The notes under the pieces: model-generated
Database searches by the model: none
What the model saw: only the letters and a program-made list of their open reading frames with translations
Told to the model about the DNA's origin: nothing
In this document: one piece after another, positions 37,206-51,100 of the stretch
Numbering within the stretch: position 1 is the stretch's first letter
How the letters are laid out: each line of letters opens with the position of its first letter
Assembly: GCA_963693285.1 (NCBI GenBank)
Contig: OY848923.1
Span: 3,358,038-3,422,037 of the forward strand
Reading direction: 5' to 3'
Origin: Xestospongia muta
Lineage: Eukaryota > Porifera > Demospongiae > Haplosclerida > Petrosiidae
DNA length: 64,000 bases
Made by a program: the position numbers and the translations under genes

Positions 37206-37928
37206 AAAACATCTCAAAAAACAGTTTTGTATATATACAGTTCCTATATATGCATAACAGTTCTATATATCCATACATGACTTCTATATATGTTCTTGCT
37301 ATTATTATATTGATTGTATTATACTTTCACTTGTACAGTAGTTAGCATAATTCTAAGATACATGTCAGAAATATTTATACATTTACGTAAGTCTAAAATA
37401 TTCATTTGATAAAGTATTTTAAAATATGTACATGTAGTGACTCTTGCTGAATAGCAAACACATTAATTTTAGTCATATTTATTTAATGATCTTTACTTAT
37501 AGTATAGATAATAAATTGTAACAAAAATCACAAAGCAATATGCAAGCATTGCTAATATCATAACCGTTTTCGTTTTCATTACTTATAGTACTGAGACAAT
37601 GTTATGAGTGTTTAGATGAAACTTATCATTTCATTCATATTAACATATTTTTGTTATAGAATCACTGACAGAATCAAACATATAATTGACAAATCAAACT
37701 TCTTTGTTCATATTTTTTATGTATTGTACATAACTATCTCATTTATTTACAAACAGAAATTGTGGTTTGTAAACTTTTCAAATGGTGATTTAAGTTTCTT
37801 AATATTTTTAAAACAAAATCTAATTTCCTGACAAAACATTGTTATTTATTACATTCAAAATTTAAAAAAACAATAGTATTTTTATTATTATTTTAATTTA
37901 TTGTCTCATAAATCGGAGGAGTAATAAG
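37206..37928. other. No gene recognised
   Basis: AT-rich. 37220-37300 has three loose repeats of TTCTATATATNCATA. Nothing else is supported. Confidence 0.5.
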
Positions 37929-38366
37929 TTATGGTTGTTGTTCCACTGTACTATATGCTACACTCTTAGACATTTCAATTGATGACTGATGATCTGGTTC
38001 TTTAGTTCTACCATAGTCTTCCTTGTGTTTTGAGATTTTTTTTATCTCTGGATTAGTCTCATCTCTACTCAGTTTAGTAATAGATGCTAATAGGACACAC
38101 ACACACAGTGGTAATAGTACAACTCATTACTATATAGTACTCACCTCTATACTTCAAGATAGTTAATATAACAATTGTTATTACTATTAGTAAGATAATA
38201 ATACTAATAGTAATACCAAAAATAACTCCATCAAGTACTAGATATAAGAGAGATATTGAACAACAGTAGTAATATAACTAACCAGTAGTAAGTCTGTTTG
38301 TAGGGGGACTTGTTACAGTAGATGTAGTAAGGACTGAAGGTACTATGATGATAGTAGGTGTGGGTC
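37929..38366 (-). CDS. 3' exons of a single-pass membrane protein with an ITIM-like tail
   Basis: Three minus-strand exons with matching phases: about 38283-38364 (Pro/Thr/Ser-rich stalk, ending TSPPTNRLTT), 38144-38238 (a 25-residue run of Ile, Val and Leu, then KYR, a clear transmembrane segment) and 37929-38087 (charged cytoplasmic tail ending at TAA 37931-37929). The tail contains SVAYSTV, which fits the ITIM consensus [SIVL]xYxx[IVL], and a second Tyr in EDYGRT. The extracellular exons are not found; directly upstream is the 2-kb duplicated block, so the gene may be broken. A receptor role is inference. Confidence 0.55.
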
Positions 38367-38745
38367 CTATGATCAAAATATTAGACAGAGAGTATAACAC
38401 TGTATATACAGTTATGTATGGATGGCCATTTACAAGTATATAGTATAAAACATAAAATATCTCATCAAAATTAATCACTATTTATTTGTGTACTATTTGT
38501 TACTATATGACCATAGTATATTATATGTCATGTTGGTGGCAACTTTGGAAAAGCTTGAAGAAACAAAGACAAAAATTAGCTGGAAAATTTTTACTACTGG
38601 TCAAAGGGTATAGAGTGTCACATTTTGTGTCTATATACTAATAGTAATACTGATATCATGTAAGAAATAAACAGATCACAAGCATGACATCAGTAACTGC
38701 ATATGCTATTACTTCACACATTAGCTATAAAGCTTCATATATGTC

Positions 38746-40742
38746 AATAAAATTAAATTTTGACTAGAATAAAATTTGATTATTACAAGATATGGTCTTA
38801 AGAGGCAAAAACAATAGATGACAAAATTTAAAAGATAACATGCAATGCTAAAAGAAATAAAAATATTATAATTGATAAATCATCCTATAATTGTTTTAGA
38901 AGATACTGACTTCACAGTCAAATACTGACTAATGTTAAACAGATTTTATAGATTAGCAGCAGTGTCTACAGAAGAGTATAGGTGGTAGGGATGTACATTG
39001 TAGAATAAAGCATTGTTTTACCACATATGAATGCTTATAAGTATGAAACATGGTACAGTCAAATATGTTATACTTTGACCATTTAAAAGTAGTCAGTTAC
39101 CGTTCAGGGTACCCTAAATGGTAACTCATTTGAAAGTCAATAGCTAAACTATAACTTACAACTAAAATCAATAAATTATAAATACTACATCATGTCACTC
39201 AATACAAAGACTATTAATACTGTACTCTACTGTGACTGTGAATGCATCACTGATAAAATTATTATTTATATAACCATTTAGAAATGTTAGTTGAGTATCA
39301 TATCAGATAGTTACTATGTTTGTGATAACAGCTCTGTGTTAGTTTATGATAATAAACATACCAATACTATGAACACTATATAGTGGATGTAGATTATAAT
39401 ATATGATGTTTACATGTAATAAAGTATTGTATATTTTAGTTAAACAATCAATCAGTGACAAATCTCTTTATTGACAACATATGTTTATATAAGGCATATA
39501 TAGAATTATATAGAACTCTGACCATATAGAGACTTGAAATACTCTTTACATAATGAATGTGTTAATATTGACTCTTTATTATCTAATGGAGCTGTTATAT
39601 TAAAATTAGAATAAGAAAGTGACATAATGACTGCAGACAGAAATCTACCTAAAGTAAGATATGTAATATTAAAATTTGTTTTGAACATGATATTGTTACA
39701 AGTAACAGACTAGAAGCTAAACATAAAAAACAATATTTGATTGCTAATTAGCAAACAAATGGTGCTGTGTTTACTTTCTATGTTTACTTAGTCCACTATT
39801 GTTTTTGTAGGTACATAAACAAGTACATTAATTAGTATTAAAACTGTTATATTTACTTTCTAGCATCATAACAAGTTTGCTATATGCAACCTGTATAGCA
39901 ATATATCATTAAATCAATAAACCTATTTAACAGTGTTATATAATTTCTATAGAACTATTTAAGTCATATACTTAAGCAAAATTCTCATGTACTTAATATG
40001 TCCAATTGTAAATTTCATAGTGACAGTCCTTACACAATTACATGCAAAGCGTTATTTTGAACCAAATTTCTTTTTCAATTACCAAGTGAATGAAATATTT
40101 ATGTTCGAAAGCAGCCTGATGAGGTAGCATTTTTCAATTTTGTGCCAACACTTAAATGTAATAAGATTATACTCATGTCAGTTCTGTCAATGAATGCCTC
40201 AATGGAATGTGCCATATTGTAAAGAGAGTCTAGTGGCTATGCTGGTTCTTTGTGAAATGAAGGAGGCATACTAAGGCATGGTTACAGTTTATCTTTCCAG
40301 CCTATGTATGGTTTATTCTAATTCTTATCATAATAATGTCACAATATTCCAGCAAAGTGGTTCAACTTGTAGGAAGACAAACAATTCTAGTATTAGCCAC
40401 TATGATTCTACTCTCTTATACTAAACTGATACGCACTGTTTTTCATGTTGTCCATTACACCAATATACCATATACCAATATATTTTCTATTATAACAAAC
40501 ATATAATGTTTATAAACATCCAGTTACTGATCACTTAACAATTACTATTAGTGTACTCTTACCTACTTACCATGTGACTACTTATCACAACAGACATATG
40601 ACATAAAACAAACTTGTTAAGGTGATGACAGTCAATAATATGATATGATAATATGATACATAAACATGTATGATTAGTAGTGGGTGTACAAACTACATCA
40701 TTATAACGATATGTTATAAACAATATATATACTTTCATCTGT
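38746..40742. repeat. 2-kb duplicated block, copy 1
   Basis: Nearly identical and in the same orientation to 61333-63338; differences are scattered single bases and tiny indels. After GTATAGAG the two copies part, but the sequence after 40743 reappears at 63924 to the window end, so the copies differ by a ~580-bp insertion or deletion there. No terminal repeats or target duplications were recognised. Confidence 0.9.
39506..39663 (-). other. Possible terminal exon within the duplicated block
   Basis: On the minus strand an acceptor-like CTTACTTTAG precedes a frame of about 50 codons ending TAA (RFLSAVIMSLSYSNFNITAP start). The 60-codon frame that includes it (39506-39688) has no amino-acid change in the other copy (62090-62272). 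High overall identity of the block makes this weak evidence. No family was recognised. Confidence 0.25.
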
Positions 40743-41177
40743 ATAGAGTTTATCACATACAAGGGTTCCTTACTCCTTAGGTCACTCCAGGCCAGCAATG
40801 GTATGTTTGGATCCAGACATTTATTTAGGCTTAATATGCATTGTATTTTAATATGCACTATGCAGACACATGGTACTGTACAAAACTTCACACATTCCTA
40901 GTTTGCTTCTAGACACTCCTCTGTCCATAACTTATCATAACAGAGGAGGGGCTAGCTGACTATATGATCATAATCTACATAGCTTATCATAATGGAGGAG
41001 AGGCTAGCTGACTATATGATCATGATCTATATTCTCAATATAAGGCTATTGTATCTAAGGCTAGGGTATCTAAGACATAGAATTGATTTCTCCTTGAGGT
41101 GTGCATTTGTGTGTCCAATGAATAACCAACATCTATTTTCAAATATAAACCAACTAAGAGGTCTACAGTAACATGTT
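40743..41177. other. Continuation of the duplicated block, then a short tandem repeat
   Basis: 40743-40822 matches 63924-64000; how far the match goes is unknown because the window ends. Two copies of a CTTATCATAA..GAGG..GGCTAGCTGACTATATGATCAT unit lie at 40928-41030. Confidence 0.6.
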
Positions 41178-42458
41178 CTATATAAAACTGAATAATGAAT
41201 TATTAACACTTATATTTATTTTGCTATCGGAAATGATGATGTCATTCCATGTTGGATATTGTTTACAGTCATGTTGGACACTATACCATTGTTCAATGTC
41301 ATCATATACTGTTATACATTGATTAGGCTCATATAGTTTGTTACACACTTCACAAGGAACACGATAGGCCCCACCATCTACTATAGACCACTCATCTCTC
41401 CATTTAAAGAACTTATTATAAAGTTGAGGATCACTACCAATTTTCGTCAGGTAATCAGCCAGATCAACTGCTCCATTAAAATCAAGTCCATTAATGAAAG
41501 AATTGGGAGGGATGACTTCAGGATTTGATAGATTTGCTCCTGATATTATTACAGGAACTATTTCATTTTTTAAAGCATTTTTGTATGTTTTTTCTGTAAT
41601 ATAATCTTCACATATAGAATTCTCAAAAGCCAAATAAAACTTGTACTTTGGTAACAAAGAGAAACAGTTTGGTTTACATGATTTCCCACATTTACCATAA
41701 ACATCAACATCAATATATTTCTTTAACTCCATTACTGCACGTAAACGAGGACGTTTACAATTGCTTATAAAAGCAATTGCTGTTTTAGTTCTGTTTTCAA
41801 GATAGTTTTTATTAGAATCATAACCGTTTTTAAACTTTCCAGGAACTATGAAGGAATAACTGTCTCTAATATCTGAACTAAACTTGTATGTCATTGTCCA
41901 GTTAAATAAAGATCTGGAATATGGGATAAATTCATGATATCTTTTAATACATGGTGGTGGCTCTTTAGTGTAGAAAATCCATCTCTGATGTGGCGGTCGA
42001 CTCATATTATTAGCAGAAATAATACTTTTTAATAAATCAACTTCTGAAATATGAAAAACTACAGCACTGCTATTAGAATAAAGATTCTTGTCACCAGTAA
42101 GAAAACACTTGTTTCTGTTATGTCCACATGTTACTGGCCTACTATTACCAAGATATTTAACAAAATTTTTGCCAAACCAAGTTGTCCATAATAAAATGAT
42201 TTTCCCATTACTACCAACTGTAGTAATGCTATCAGAAATTGAAGTATTTAGGTGTCTACAACGATAACTTTTCTTAACAGGAAGTACCTTTGGCTGGATA
42301 GATACTGTATTATCAGGAAGACTCCGTGATAGCGGTCGAAATGATGCCGCGTTCATAGCGACGACGACGAACACGAACGATACCGCCAAAGTCATAACGT
42401 ACAGGATTATAATCTTTTTACATTTTAAATTGAAGAATTCAAATTTAACAGGCATCAT
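41178..42458 (-). CDS. GT10 family alpha-1,3-fucosyltransferase
   Basis: A single-exon 426-codon frame. It is a type II Golgi membrane enzyme: a short cytoplasmic start, a transmembrane anchor at residues about 16-36, a stem, then the catalytic part. Family signatures include ISNCKRPRLRAVMELKKY, VDVYGKCGK and the strongly conserved GDP-fucose block FYLAFENSICEDYITEKTY, followed by the VPVIISGANLS and IPPNSFI stretch. PPHQRWIFYTKEPP matches the N-terminal acceptor-binding region. Several N-glycosylation sites are visible. It should transfer fucose from GDP-fucose to GlcNAc-type acceptors. Length is as expected and no lesion was found. The start was chosen at the first of two adjacent Met codons. 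Confidence 0.9.
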   Translation of the reverse strand: MMPVKFEFFNLKCKKIIILYVMTLAVSFVFVVVAMNAASFRPLSRSLPDNTVSIQPKVLPVKKSYRCRHLNTSISDSITTVGSNGKIILLWTTWFGKNFVKYLGNSRPVTCGHNRNKCFLTGDKNLYSNSSAVVFHISEVDLLKSIISANNMSRPPHQRWIFYTKEPPPCIKRYHEFIPYSRSLFNWTMTYKFSSDIRDSYSFIVPGKFKNGYDSNKNYLENRTKTAIAFISNCKRPRLRAVMELKKYIDVDVYGKCGKSCKPNCFSLLPKYKFYLAFENSICEDYITEKTYKNALKNEIVPVIISGANLSNPEVIPPNSFINGLDFNGAVDLADYLTKIGSDPQLYNKFFKWRDEWSIVDGGAYRVPCEVCNKLYEPNQCITVYDDIEQWYSVQHDCKQYPTWNDIIISDSKINISVNNSLFSFI

Positions 42459-43154
42459 GCATAGTAGACTCAGTGATCAATTTCCAAGTTTCTAATCTCC
42501 GACTTTCTAGTTAACTCGTTCATTTTTTTATTAATCAACCGGATGTGTATAATATAATATGAAATATTTGGACTACAGTTGCCATGGTTACATTTGCTAA
42601 ATATGGGTTATTATAAAACTAAATAAAACTATTATGTTTGTCACAATGAAGACTATCAATTTCTATTAGTCTATGTATGATATGTTCTGAGATCAATCTA
42701 AACTGGATGGTTGCTTTCATCCAATTAAGTTGTTGCTTTATGATTACATTTTTAAATAGAATACTTGATATTTATCACATAGCTAGTTGTTACCGGTCAA
42801 AGATAATATATGTGAGAACAAACAAATTTAATATAATAGATATTAATGTACCTAACATATATATGATGTTTATTTTGTGTGTGTAATAACACTATATAGA
42901 CAATTTATATACACAGTTAATGTCATACATTATATTATACTCTTACCAAATCACTAAATTACCTCAATATAAAGTTTGAGGCAAAGAATTGTGACCTTAA
43001 CTCTGACTAAATGACAAAATGTAACCAATACATATACAGATGTGAGTAATGTTGTTATATATATCATTTCTCTATAATGGCAATTTTTATAGTACTAGAG
43101 TAGTGGAGTGAAATACCAGTAATTATTTTAATGTAAACTTTACTACCTATAGTT
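42459..43154. other. Divergent intergenic region between the fucosyltransferase and the Ig-like gene
   Basis: The two genes point away from each other, so both promoters should lie here. No clear TATA box near either start; AT-rich throughout. Confidence 0.5.
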
Positions 43155-43631
43155 ATGATGATACAACAACAGTCAGCTGGACTATTGATAGTCATGATTA
43201 TAACACTAGGAGAGGCTGCATTTGGTACTCTACCTTCTCGACCTACTACTGGTACCGGTACAGTATATACAATATTATACTATATGTTTAAATAATCGTG
43301 TTATATAGGTGTGAGACTTTATCTAAGTTATGAGAATAGATCAATACCTAACTACTTTATGGTGAGAGCCAGTCAGTTTTATGATGTTGATCAAAATGAT
43401 GATGGTCAAAATGATGGTATATGGTGTCAGAGTGCTTTTAATGAGAGTATGATAGGTGTCTGGTACTTACCTAATGGATCACCAGTATCTACACAAAGTG
43501 GTGTTACTACATTAGAATCATATAATACTAATGTCACTTGTCAAGTGGGTCTACTTAGAAGTGGTGCAATAAGTTCAGTTCAAGGACTTAACCTTTTTTG
43601 CATAATGCAAATTGTATCTAACATAGTTTAA
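43155..43631 (+). CDS. Small secreted protein with a possible Ig-like domain
   Basis: Two exons in matching phase: 43155-43251 and 43309-43631. The first gives a signal peptide (MMIQQQSAGLLIVMIITLGE, then AAFG). The second has a Cys-to-Cys layout like a short V-type Ig fold: IWCQSAFNES, GVWYLPNGSPV, TCQVGLLRSGA and LFCIM. It has four to five N-glycosylation sites and an Asp-rich loop (DVDQNDDGQND). It ends at TAA with no membrane anchor. It could be a truncated receptor or a soluble form. The Ig assignment is tentative. Confidence 0.5.
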
Positions 43632-44576
<945 letters not shown>

Positions 44577-44689
44577 AGGAAAAGTGGTAAAAGAAAGATA
44601 CAGGCAATCAATAATCCTATTATGTATATTGTACATGTACATGTATATTATGTCTAATTATAGTTGATTAATATGACATATTCAGAATT

Positions 44690-45000
44690 AACTGGTACAA
44701 GTATTAAACTATCTACCATCAATTCATCTATCCATTTAGAGGATGTAAACATTACACTACTATTAGAACACACTTTACTAACAATACTTACATATACTAT
44801 AAATATACTTAATAACTATATTATAACAACCTCTCTATTAACAATGATAACTTCTACATTAAGGATAGTACATTCATCTTGTCATGTTTACTATGATAAG
44901 CTAACATTTAATACAGATATAAAGCAAGAATCACTTACACTACATGTAGAATACCATTGTTATAATAGTATTATATAATTACATACACATATGATTAGTG
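44690..45000. repeat. Diverged duplicate, copy 1 (pair with 45475-45725)
   Basis: Shared blocks in order: ATCCATTTA, GAGG[A/G]TGTAAAC, CTACTATTAG, TTACATTAAGG and TCTTGTCATGTTTACTA. One frame is open here (44664-44978), but the other copy has no matching frame, so I do not call a gene. Confidence 0.6.
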
Positions 45001-45319
45001 TTGTTGGACTTGTTACAATTTGACCTCCTAATGAAGTTATACATGACTTGTGACAAATCCAAATCAGTTCCTGGAAGTCACTCCTGTCAACTAGTCCCTC
45101 TGAGCTTGAAGTGTATCATCATTATCAAGATTAGAAAAGAAGTTCATAGATACAATAAAATAGCATAAATTGATGTACTCTAATATATATTGCTAGTTAA
45201 CTTACTAAGTAATCATTTAGTTGCAGCTATGATGTATAATATGATTACTGACATTAGAAGGAACTAGTAATGTTTTGCTAATATTGTTATATCTGTATAA
45301 GGAATACAAGTATTAATAC

Positions 45320-45370
<51 letters not shown>

Positions 45371-45474
45371 ATAGATAGATATGCAACATGTCACTTCTCT
45401 ATACTATTAATATGGAACTATTGAAACTAACTACAATTTAAAGGACTTCATTTATCTATCAAGACCTTTATTCA
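45001..45474. other. No gene recognised; (AT)n/(AG)n microsatellite at 45319-45366
   Basis: AT-rich spacer between the two diverged duplicates. The only structure is the compound AT then AG microsatellite. Confidence 0.6.
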
Positions 45475-45725
45475 TCCATTATATCCACTATCCATCCATT
45501 TATCTATTTAGAGGGTGTAAACCATACACAATACAAACTACTATTAGGACACATCTTACTTAAAAGACACTTACAATACTTATATGAACTAAACCTAAAG
45601 CTTTGATATGTAATGACAAACACTACATATAAACTTAATTAATGTATTTTTACCTCTGTATTAACTGTGGTAACTTTTACATTAAGGGCAGTGTACTTAC
45701 TGATCTTGTCATGTTTACTAACATC
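45475..45725. repeat. Diverged duplicate, copy 2
   Basis: Aligns with 44690-44930 over about 240 bp with many substitutions. It is an old local duplication of non-coding sequence. Confidence 0.6.
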
Positions 45726-46440
45726 AACTTAATCTAACAAGATACATGACTTGTCAGATATACTAGTTTACTTTACTTGAAGTTCAGATTTTTCTTTATA
45801 GAATTCACTGGAATCTAACTTGTCTTGATATCGTTTAGTTCAATTTTAAGTGACTCCAACAATAAAAGAGAAGAACAATTGATTTGTTAATGACAACATC
45901 TACATGGAATATTAAGGTGTATTAAGGACTATACTAGTCCCACTAAATTAAATTATACTGTAGTAAGATCTCTATACTAAAGACACTATGGTATAGTATG
46001 AAAAAAATTGGTGTAAGTTTTAAATAGACAACTTAGTGAATTTTTGAAATGAATACCAAGCTATGATTTATTGTATCAGGTAAACCTACATTGAATTGTT
46101 TGTTAAAATTAGATTCTATAATTGTCAATTTTATTCTTGTTAAGAAATCTTTTCCTGGCTATTTCATTAAATTATCTACTAGACCATACTGGTCTATACT
46201 AGACTATACTGGTCTTATACATGTACGTATAGTAGTATGTGTGATCTGTGGTTAGAAAACTTACAAATATATAATATGAGTTTACATTACTAACCATAAA
46301 TCTTACCTGATTGTATACATACAAAGTACATACACGTATTGAAGTAAACTGTAATAAATGTACTTAGTAATATTGTAAATATGTTCATCAATACATTTTA
46401 TGCTTAATAGTCTCAATTTACAAACATTGCTCTATAACAT
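45726..46440. other. No gene recognised
   Basis: AT-rich, without recognisable frames or repeats beyond short ACTGGTCTATACTAGA units near 46190. Confidence 0.5.
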
Positions 46441-46449
46441 TATCACTTA

Positions 46450-47330
46450 CCTCTCTGGATGGATCAGCAACATCTAAGTTAATTTTTGTTGTTTGTTCAT
46501 CTTTAGGAATCATATTAATCACAGGTCTTAATAACATCTCGTCATCTTCTGAGTCATATCCAATGTCACTGACTCTCCTATCAACTGGTTTTTGAGGTAT
46601 ATGGACAGGTAAGATTTAGATATGTAGTAAACATATTTCATCATTTATATATATATATTTACTATTCATTACCTCAAGTTGTTTGTGCAACAGCAATATC
46701 TTTTAAATGTATAAGAAATCATCTGTCATGAAATTTATTTAGGTGCAACTGAAGCACTCATTCTTTTTGTATGAGGAGATGTGGAAGTCTTTTCTTGTTG
46801 GTCATGAGATTTGATATAGTTACTACATCTAGTCCTACATCTTTTTCAACTAATTTCTAATGTCTCGGTGGTACAGAGGTCTGTTGTTGGCTTATTACAG
46901 GATGGTCATCAAAATTTGAAATTTGTCAATGTTGTGTGCATATATTGAAGATTTGTGATCATCTGAAGGTACCTCCATTTGTGGAAATACTAAGTCTTTT
47001 TGTTGAGAGTGTTTATTCTTGAATTAACTTTGTTTCTAACTTGATGTCTATAAATAAATGTTTCAATTCGTCTATCTGTTGTCTTTTATCTTCAATTTTA
47101 TGTAATACTTTCCAGTCATTACTCCTTGAAAGAGTACCTGTCTTCTTAACAGGTAATGGAATCTTCTTGGAGATAAAATTGGTAATTACATGTCATCCCA
47201 GGAATCTTTTTCTGGATACTTTGTATAACACATCTTGAAAATGATGAGGTAACAGATTGATCTCAATGAGTTTTTGTAGGTTTCCTTGATGGAGGAATAA
47301 AAAGGATTTCTGGTTAAATGTTTTGCAAGG
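46450..47330 (-). pseudogene. Decayed gene of unknown function
   Basis: A clean minus-strand exon at 46450-46610 ends at a GTAAGT donor and encodes a charged segment (VSDIGYDSEDDEMLLRPVIN). Upstream, 47020-47250 reads KKIPLPVKKTGTLSRSNDWK and a helical KIEDKRQQIDELKHLF stretch, then stops and frame changes. The pieces look like one gene that has lost its frame. No family was recognised. Confidence 0.4.
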
Positions 47331-48149
47331 ATACTATAGACCAGAGCACGAGAGCAAGATACTTTAGCTCAGTGGGCCGGGTTCATGATTGTGATAATCT
47401 TTTTTATCAGGATGGATAGTGGCCTAACTATTATACCATCTAATAGGGCATTAGTGAGATTTAAATATGCTGTAATTTCTATTATCTATGTGTGCGTAGT
47501 AAATTTGAGTAAACAGTTACACACATTACATTATGGTAATTTAATTATATGGTACATTGAATAAGTACATAGTTACACAATTGTCTATGTGTGCGTAGTG
47601 CAGCAGCACATTCCTCAGGTACTAGATAACCACGCCTTATTAAATATTTGTGGTTTCAAGTATTTTGATAGGGTGGAGCTGTAATTGCTGTTTTGCTGTA
47701 TACTGAAACTTACAACAACAATCACATTGTGTGTAAGACAGAACATTACATCCGTTTAGTTAATATATTATAAATGATAGCCAATTAATTACTTTCAAAA
47801 TACTTTGTTTAATAAATTGTAATAAATTACTTTTTATATTTTAAGAACAAAATTTTTAGCATGAAATTGTTATCATAAATAATCGATAAAACTAGCACCA
47901 CAGTCACTGGCCTTCAGCAAAACTTGTCCTTAATTCCTTATACTAGATTGTTTTGCATACAAGTCTAAAAAATTAGGTTATTATAAATATTTACATGAAT
48001 TTTATTACTGAATTGAAACAGGTAGTTTAAGTTCACTTCACAGTGATAAGTTTAACATTCTTATATCCAAATATAAAATCATAATGGTTTGTCATATACA
48101 AAGATGACACCATCATTCAATGTGATTTCTTAATATACATCATTACAAC
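47331..48149. other. No gene recognised
   Basis: AT-rich. CTATGTGTGCGTAGT occurs twice (about 47485 and 47584). 47370-47395 has tRNA-like A-box and B-box words far too close together to be a tRNA. Confidence 0.5.
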
Positions 48150-51100
48150 AGTTTACATTCGAAGTCATAATAACCAGCATTAAAAGCAAATGTACTAAAA
48201 AATGAACAAATGGTCTTATTGCTGGGCGAGGAAGAGACATACCCACATCAAAACAACTGACGATAGTATTTGCATTAACTTGACACACTTGAATATCATA
48301 TTGTCGTTTACATTCAAAGTCTCAATAGCCAGCAATAAGAGGAAATGTACTAAAAAATGAACAAATGATCTTATTGCTGGGCGAGGAAGACACGCCCACA
48401 TCAAAACAACTGACGATAGTCTTTGCAAAACTTAACACACTTGAATATCATGTTGTCATTTACATCTGTACTCTCAATAGCCAGCAATAAGAACAAATGT
48501 ACTAAAAAATGAATAAATGGTCTTATTGCTGGGCGAGGAAGACACACCCACATCAAAACAACTGACGATAGTATTTGCACTAACTTGACACACTTGAATA
48601 TCATATTGTCGCTTACATTCAAAGTCTCTATAGCCAGCAATAAGAGGAAATGTACTAAAAAATGTACAAATGATCTTATTGCTGGGCGAGGAAGACACGC
48701 CCACATCAAAACAACTGACGATAGTATTTGCACTAACTTGACACACTTGAATATCATATTGTTGTTTACATTCAAAGTCTCAATAGCCAGCAATAAGAAG
48801 AAATGTACTAAAAAATGAACACATGGTCTTATTGCTGGGTGAGTAAGACACGCCCACATCAAATCAACTGATGATAGTATTTGCACTAACTTGACACACT
48901 TGAATATCATGTTGTCATTTATATCTGTACTCTCAATAGCCAGCAATAAGAAGAAATGTACTAAAAAATGAACAAATGGTCTTGTTGCTGGGCGAGGAAG
49001 ACACGCCCACATCAAATCAACTGACGATAGTCTTTGCACTAACTTGACACACTTGAATATCATGTTGTCATTTACATCTGTACTCTCAATAGCCAGCAAT
49101 AAGAAGAAATGCACTAAAAAAATGAATAAATGGTCTTATTGCTGGGTGAGGAAGACACACCACATCAAATCAACTGACGATAGTCTTTGCACTAACTTGA
49201 CACACTTGAATATCATATTGTCATTTACATCTGTACTCTCAATAGCCAGCAATAAGAAGAAATGTACTAAAAATGAATAAATGGTCTTATTGCTGGGCGA
49301 GGAAGACACACCACATCAAATCAACTGACGATAGTCTTTGCACTAACTTGACACACTTGAATATCATGTTGTCATTTACATCTGTACTCTCAATAGCCAG
49401 CAATAAAAAGAAATGTACTAAAAAATGAACAAATGGTCTTGTTGCTGGGCGAGGAAGACACGCCCACATCAAATCAACTGACGATAGTCTTTGCACTAAC
49501 TTGACACACTTGAATATCATGTTGTCGTTTACATCTGTACTCTCAATAGCCAGCAATAAAAAGAAATGAACTAAAAAATAAACAAATGGTCTTGTTGCTG
49601 GGCGAGGAAGACACGCCCACATCAAATCAACTGACGATAGTCTTTGCACTAACTTGACACACTTGAATATCATATTGTCGTTTACATCTGTACTCTCAAT
49701 AGCCAGCAATAAGAAGAAATGTACTAAAAAATGAACAAATGGTCTTGTTGCTGGGCGAGGAAGACACGCCCACATCAAATCAACTGACGATAGTCTTTGC
49801 ACTAACTTGACACACTTGAATATCATGTTGTCGTTTACATCTGTACTCTCAATAGCCAGCAATAAAAAGAAATGTACTAAAAATGAACAAATGGTCTTGT
49901 TGCTGGGCGAGGAAGACACGCCCACATCAAATCAACTGACGATAGTCTTTGCACTAACTTGACACACTTGAATATCATGTTGTCGTTTACATCTGTACTC
50001 TCAATAGCCAGCAATAAGAAGAAATGTACTAAAAAAATGAATAAATGGTCTTATTGCTGGGTGAGGAAGACACACCACATCAAATCAACTGACGATAGTC
50101 TTTGCACTAACTTGACACACTTGAATATCATGTTGTCGTTTACATCTGTACTCTCAATAGCCAGCAATAAAAAGAAATGTACTAAAAAATGAACAAATGG
50201 TCTTATTGCTGGGCGAGGAAGACACATCCACATTAAATCAACTGACGATAGTATTTGTACTAACTTGACACACTTGAATATCATATTGTCGCTTACATTC
50301 AAGGTCTCTATAGCCAGCAATAAGAGGAAATGTACTAAAAAATGAACAAATGGTCTTATTGCTGGGCAAGGAAGACACACCCACATTAAATCAACTGACG
50401 ATAGTATTTGTACTAACTTGACACACTTGAATATCATATTGTCGCTTACATTCAAGGTCTCTATAGCCAGCAATAAGAGGAAATGTACTAAAAAATGAAC
50501 AAATGGTCTTATTGCTGGACGAGGAACACGCACCCACATCAAAACAACTGACGATAGTATTTGCACTAACTTGACACACTTGAATATCATATTGTCATTT
50601 ACATCAGTACTCTCAATAGCCAGCAATAAGAAGAAATGTACTAAAAATGAATAAATGGTCTTATTGCTGGGTGAGGAAGACACACCCACATTAAATCAAC
50701 TGACGATAGTATTTGTACTAACTTGACACACTTGAATATCATATTGTCGCTTACATTCAAGGTCTCCATAGCCAGCAATAAGAGGAAATGTACTAAAAAA
50801 TGAACAAATGGTCTTATTGCTGGGCAAGGAAGACACACCCACATCAAAGCAAGTGACGATAGTATTTGCACTAAACTGACACATTTGAATATCATATTGT
50901 CACTTACATTCAAAGTCTTTATAGCCAGCAATAAGAGGAAATGTACTAAAAAATGAACAAATGGTCTTGTTGCTGGGCGAGGAAGACACGCCCACATCAA
51001 ATCAACTGACGATAGTATTTGCACTAACTTAACATACTTGAATATCATATTGTCATTTACATCTGTACTCTCAATAACCAGCAATAAGAAGAAATGTACT

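Noticed and set aside
47360..47400. tRNA-like words TAGCTCAGTGG and GGTTC
   Set aside because: They are about 5 bp apart, so no tRNA can fold.
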